Source of the DNA: Segetibacter sp.
Lineage (GTDB): Bacteria > Bacteroidota > Bacteroidia > Chitinophagales > Chitinophagaceae
DNA: 57,108 nucleotides
Direction of reading: 5' to 3'
Assembly: GCF_025963695.1 (NCBI RefSeq)
Contig: NZ_JAOQAH010000077.1
Span: 1-57,108 of the forward strand
Within the stretch, counting starts at the first letter, position 1. Every line of letters begins with the position of its first letter. A program made the translations under genes and the position numbers. This document shows, piece by piece, positions 55,021 through 57,108 of this stretch. Under the pieces are notes generated by a model. The model saw nothing but the letters and a program-made list of their open reading frames with translations, made no database searches and was not told the origin of the DNA.

Positions 55021-55439
55021 AACCAGTAGATAGGCAAAATTCATGTTAGTAAAAATGAAAGCACCAGGCGAAGTGATAACTTTTCAGGTGGCGTCTATCG
55101 GCCTTTACCATCTGACTAATCACCCAACTTAGGCACGAAAATAACATTACCTGGTCTTTCATTTTTACTCTCAATTAATCTAATTGCTCAAAAAGACCCG
55201 CTGCCTTCCGGCCCAAATAATTGTAGCAAAGCAATAGTGTAAAATGCTGCAGGCTTCGAAAGAAGACAGGTATTAATGGCGCTACACCCGATCTTACAAA
55301 TCTCTAAATTCATACAACTACCTTGCTGCCCGGCATCGGCGGTCGGGCGACGACCAACCCCAGCCGGCGGCGTAAATCGTTAGCCAACAGCAACAATTTG
55401 GGATGCAGCCCGAATAGTTTTCCTAAGTTTCAATTTCTT
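55021..55439. other. Intergenic region with long inverted repeat and GC-rich island
   Basis: A 419-base convergent gap. It contains an imperfect 20-bp inverted repeat with arms 55048-55068 and 55150-55169, and a short GC-rich segment at 55326-55376 that could fold into nested hairpins. No gene is recognised. Confidence 0.5.
55048..55169. repeat. Inverted repeat enclosing 81 bases
   Basis: Left arm contains AGTAAAAATGAAAGCACCAG(G); right arm is the reverse complement with one extra/missing base (CCTGGTCTTTCATTTTTACT). The arms could form a long stem or bound a small MITE-like element. No target-site duplication was evident. Confidence 0.5.
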
Positions 55440-56276
55440 TTATGTCAAGCTCCGGCTATTCACCTTTTCATTACTTGCCGGGTTCATTTGGTAGGTAAGA
55501 ATATCTCCGTTTTTCATCACCTCTAAAATCCGGTAGCCCCTATACGCCGTTCCCCAACTCCCCGAAACATGCGAATCAAAAAAGTATAAGCGATTGTTCT
55601 TTTCTTTTACATTATCCTGGTCGTGGTCATGCCCATGAAACACTGCTTTAAGGTTTGCCTGTTTGTTAAACATATCTACTACTTCCGGACAATCAATTCC
55701 ATTTTCCGTCCATTTAATGGGGGTAATGTGCATAAACACAAACAGCTGCTTGTGCTGCTCGTACTGTTTCAATAACTGCCTTGTTTTTTCAACTTCAGGA
55801 CTTACATAAGTACCTTTTGCGTCTGCCGTATTCAGCACGACAAACCCAATTCCTTTTTTTTCAAATCCGAAATCCCAACCATAGTTCCATGTTTGTTTCC
55901 AGCTCTCTTCGTCCGTCTTATCATGGTTGCCGTGGGTAACATAATAAGGCATTTTCAGTTTATCCCAGGTGTCTTTAACTGGCTTTATAAACGCTGTATC
56001 ATCATGAATCAAGTCGCCATTTACACAGGTAAAATCTACTCCCCGCTCCGCATGTTCAGCATTTATCCACGAAATCATTTCTGCATGATTCGCTTCAAAG
56101 GCGGTTTGGGGTTGCCCAAAATGTCCGTCTGAAGCTATCGCCACCCGCAGTTTAATTTTGTCTTTTGACGGAAGCACAAAGTTGCTTCCCCCAAATGCCT
56201 GCATCTTATTCCCCGCTCCTATCCACACTGCGCCTGTTAATGCTATTTTCAAAAACCGTCTTCGCTCCTGTTGCAT
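55440..56276 (-). CDS. Tat-exported metallophosphoesterase
   Basis: A 278-residue protein with a twin-arginine signal (RRRFLKIALTGAVWIGAG). The calcineurin-like motifs are complete: VAIASDGHFGQ, FTCVNGDLIHDD, VTHGNHDKTDEE, FVFMHITPIKW and VFHGHDHDQDN. Tat export implies folding with its metal in the cytoplasm before it reaches the periplasm. The substrate could be a nucleotide, phospholipid or phosphosugar. It is convergent with the small hypothetical gene and divergent from the right-edge isomerase. Confidence 0.88.
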   Translation of the reverse strand: MQQERRRFLKIALTGAVWIGAGNKMQAFGGSNFVLPSKDKIKLRVAIASDGHFGQPQTAFEANHAEMISWINAEHAERGVDFTCVNGDLIHDDTAFIKPVKDTWDKLKMPYYVTHGNHDKTDEESWKQTWNYGWDFGFEKKGIGFVVLNTADAKGTYVSPEVEKTRQLLKQYEQHKQLFVFMHITPIKWTENGIDCPEVVDMFNKQANLKAVFHGHDHDQDNVKEKNNRLYFFDSHVSGSWGTAYRGYRILEVMKNGDILTYQMNPASNEKVNSRSLT

Positions 56277-56621
56277 AAAAGAATTTTTTCACTCAATAAT
56301 AATATTTCTCCAATCCAACATCAAATTAAACCAATTGTTGAATCTTCATTTAGTAATCTGCAAATAATGGTAAAAATTATGAACCGGGCATTTCGATTAC
56401 ATTATTCTTTTGTTGCGTCGCACCCGTGTACTCTATTTCATTATTGCACATAAAACGGTGCAGTCCCTTATAGTCTTTTTTGGTTTCGCTGCTGTTCGAA
56501 TTTTTATAAGAATTTATAATATCTTCAATAAAACAATTGAGACTTTTTTCTGCTCAAAAAGAAACCCGATAGAACGTGCTATTTGCCTATTTGATGCAGA
56601 CTTTTCCTAAAACCTTTTATT
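56277..56621. other. Intergenic region between two divergent Tat-signal genes
   Basis: About 345 AT-rich bases; one dispersed dyad element at 56410-56431. No CDS above about 60 codons looks real and no RNA gene was recognised. Confidence 0.45.
56410..56431 (+). repeat. Dispersed dyad element, C..G form (copy 11 of 11)
   Basis: Contains GTTGCGTCGCACCCGTGTAC with a perfect TGCGTCGCA dyad and one change in the right end. It lies in the divergent gap upstream of the right-edge isomerase gene. Confidence 0.65.
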
Positions 56622-57108
56622 TTGGAAAGAAGAAGCTTTGTAAAAACAGTTACTCTCTCGGCGGCCGGAGCCGCCTTTGGTTCATCCCTCTTTGCCAGGC
56701 CAGCAAAAAATCCATTAGGCGTACAAGTATGGACCATTCGTGAATATCTAAAAAAAGACCTTGTGGCATCACTGTCTAGGCTAGCCAAACTAGGGTATAC
56801 TGAACTTGAAGTCTTTGATTACGATGGCACCTATTGGGGCAAGAGCCCTAAAGAATTCAACAAGATTTGTAACGACCTTGGCTTAACCGTTATTAGTTCT
56901 CACTACTTCACAGGCAGGCATGGCAATACCAAAGGAAGTTTAAAAAACGGCTGGGACAAAGCAATTGATGATGCTGCTGCAATGAACATCAAGTATATGA
57001 TTTGTGCCTGGTTGTATAAAGAAGAGAGGGAGAACCTTGATCTTTATAAAGAGCTTGTTGACATGCTAAACAAAGCAGGCGAGGCTTGTGCTAAGTCGAA
57101 AATACAGT
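56622..57108 (+). CDS. Tat-exported sugar phosphate isomerase/epimerase, N-terminal part (cut by the window edge)
   Basis: An open frame from TTG at 56622 to the end of the window (162 codons) that I translated by hand. It begins MERRSFVKTVTLSAAGAAFG, a twin-arginine signal, then PLGVQVWTIREYLKKDLVASL, LAKLGYTELEVFDYDGTYWG, ISSHYFTGRHGN and DDAAAMNIKYMICAW, the first barrel strands of the xylose-isomerase-like TIM family. No in-frame ATG lies close to the signal, so TTG is the likely start. Periplasmic relatives in Bacteroidota process 3-keto-glycosides or other oxidised sugars. Its C-terminal half is outside the window. Confidence 0.8.
   Translation, partial: MERRSFVKTVTLSAAGAAFGSSLFARPAKNPLGVQVWTIREYLKKDLVASLSRLAKLGYTELEVFDYDGTYWGKSPKEFNKICNDLGLTVISSHYFTGRHGNTKGSLKNGWDKAIDDAAAMNIKYMICAWLYKEERENLDLYKELVDMLNKAGEACAKSKIQ

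Noticed and set aside
3844..56431. The 11 dyad elements as a CRISPR array
   Set aside because: They are kilobases apart, in both orientations, with no regular spacers and no cas genes.

Overview
The window looks like chromosome of a Bacteroidota member, most likely family Chitinophagaceae (inference). The reasons are: a type IX secretion (T9SS) cargo with a gliding-motility type B C-terminal domain next to a PorP/SprF protein, WbqC, a DnaE2-type polymerase, many short lipoproteins with C-K-K or C-A-K/Q after the lipobox, moderate-to-low GC judged by eye, AT-rich intergenic DNA and weak Shine-Dalgarno signals. No tRNA, rRNA, CRISPR array, integrase, transposase or phage gene was seen, so this reads as ordinary chromosome with dispersed small repeats.

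Layout. 1-1.9 kb: the tail of a cbb3 oxidase assembly cluster (ccoG end, ccoH, a TauE/SafE-like membrane protein). 2-11.5 kb: small secreted proteins and hydrolases (SRPBCC, DUF1579, three alpha/beta hydrolases, a DUF922 putative metalloprotease, a GH16 glucanase lipoprotein, ExoIII). 11.5-16.4 kb: PorP/SprF and a 1185-residue PKD-rich T9SS cargo. 16.6-25.3 kb: WbqC, an LEA-like lipoprotein, a cut-down ECF sigma factor, DnaG, the pta-ackA acetate pathway and a GreA-like protein. 25.3-33.1 kb: a START protein, OsmC, a five-PAS histidine kinase with its response regulator, and a MutS2 without Smr. 33.6-42.6 kb: MsrA, metallophosphoesterase, SDR, DUF1624 acyltransferase-like protein, CorA, erythromycin-esterase-like protein and small lipoproteins. 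42.8-47.6 kb: DnaE2, a duplicated 0.24-kb repeat and a NUDIX hydrolase. 48-57 kb: sugar-isomerase-like TIM barrels, ThuA, a large SGNH/beta-propeller/cytochrome c protein, an enolase-superfamily epimerase and a Tat-exported phosphoesterase. This last block resembles the periplasmic sugar-oxidation loci of Bacteroidota, Planctomycetes and Verrucomicrobia.

The most notable unexplained signal is a roughly 20-bp element that occurs 11 times, always outside the called genes. Its core TTGYGTCRC exists in two forms, C..G (6 copies) and T..A (5 copies), and never as a mixed pair, so the dyad symmetry is kept by covariation. Other points of interest are a repeat-like in-frame insertion near the C-terminus of DnaE2, the loss of the SGNH serine and histidine in the heme protein, a sigma factor lacking region 4 with an attenuator-like leader, and two parallel small ORFs inside the 46-kb repeat. 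All calls were made by eye; no database search was run.
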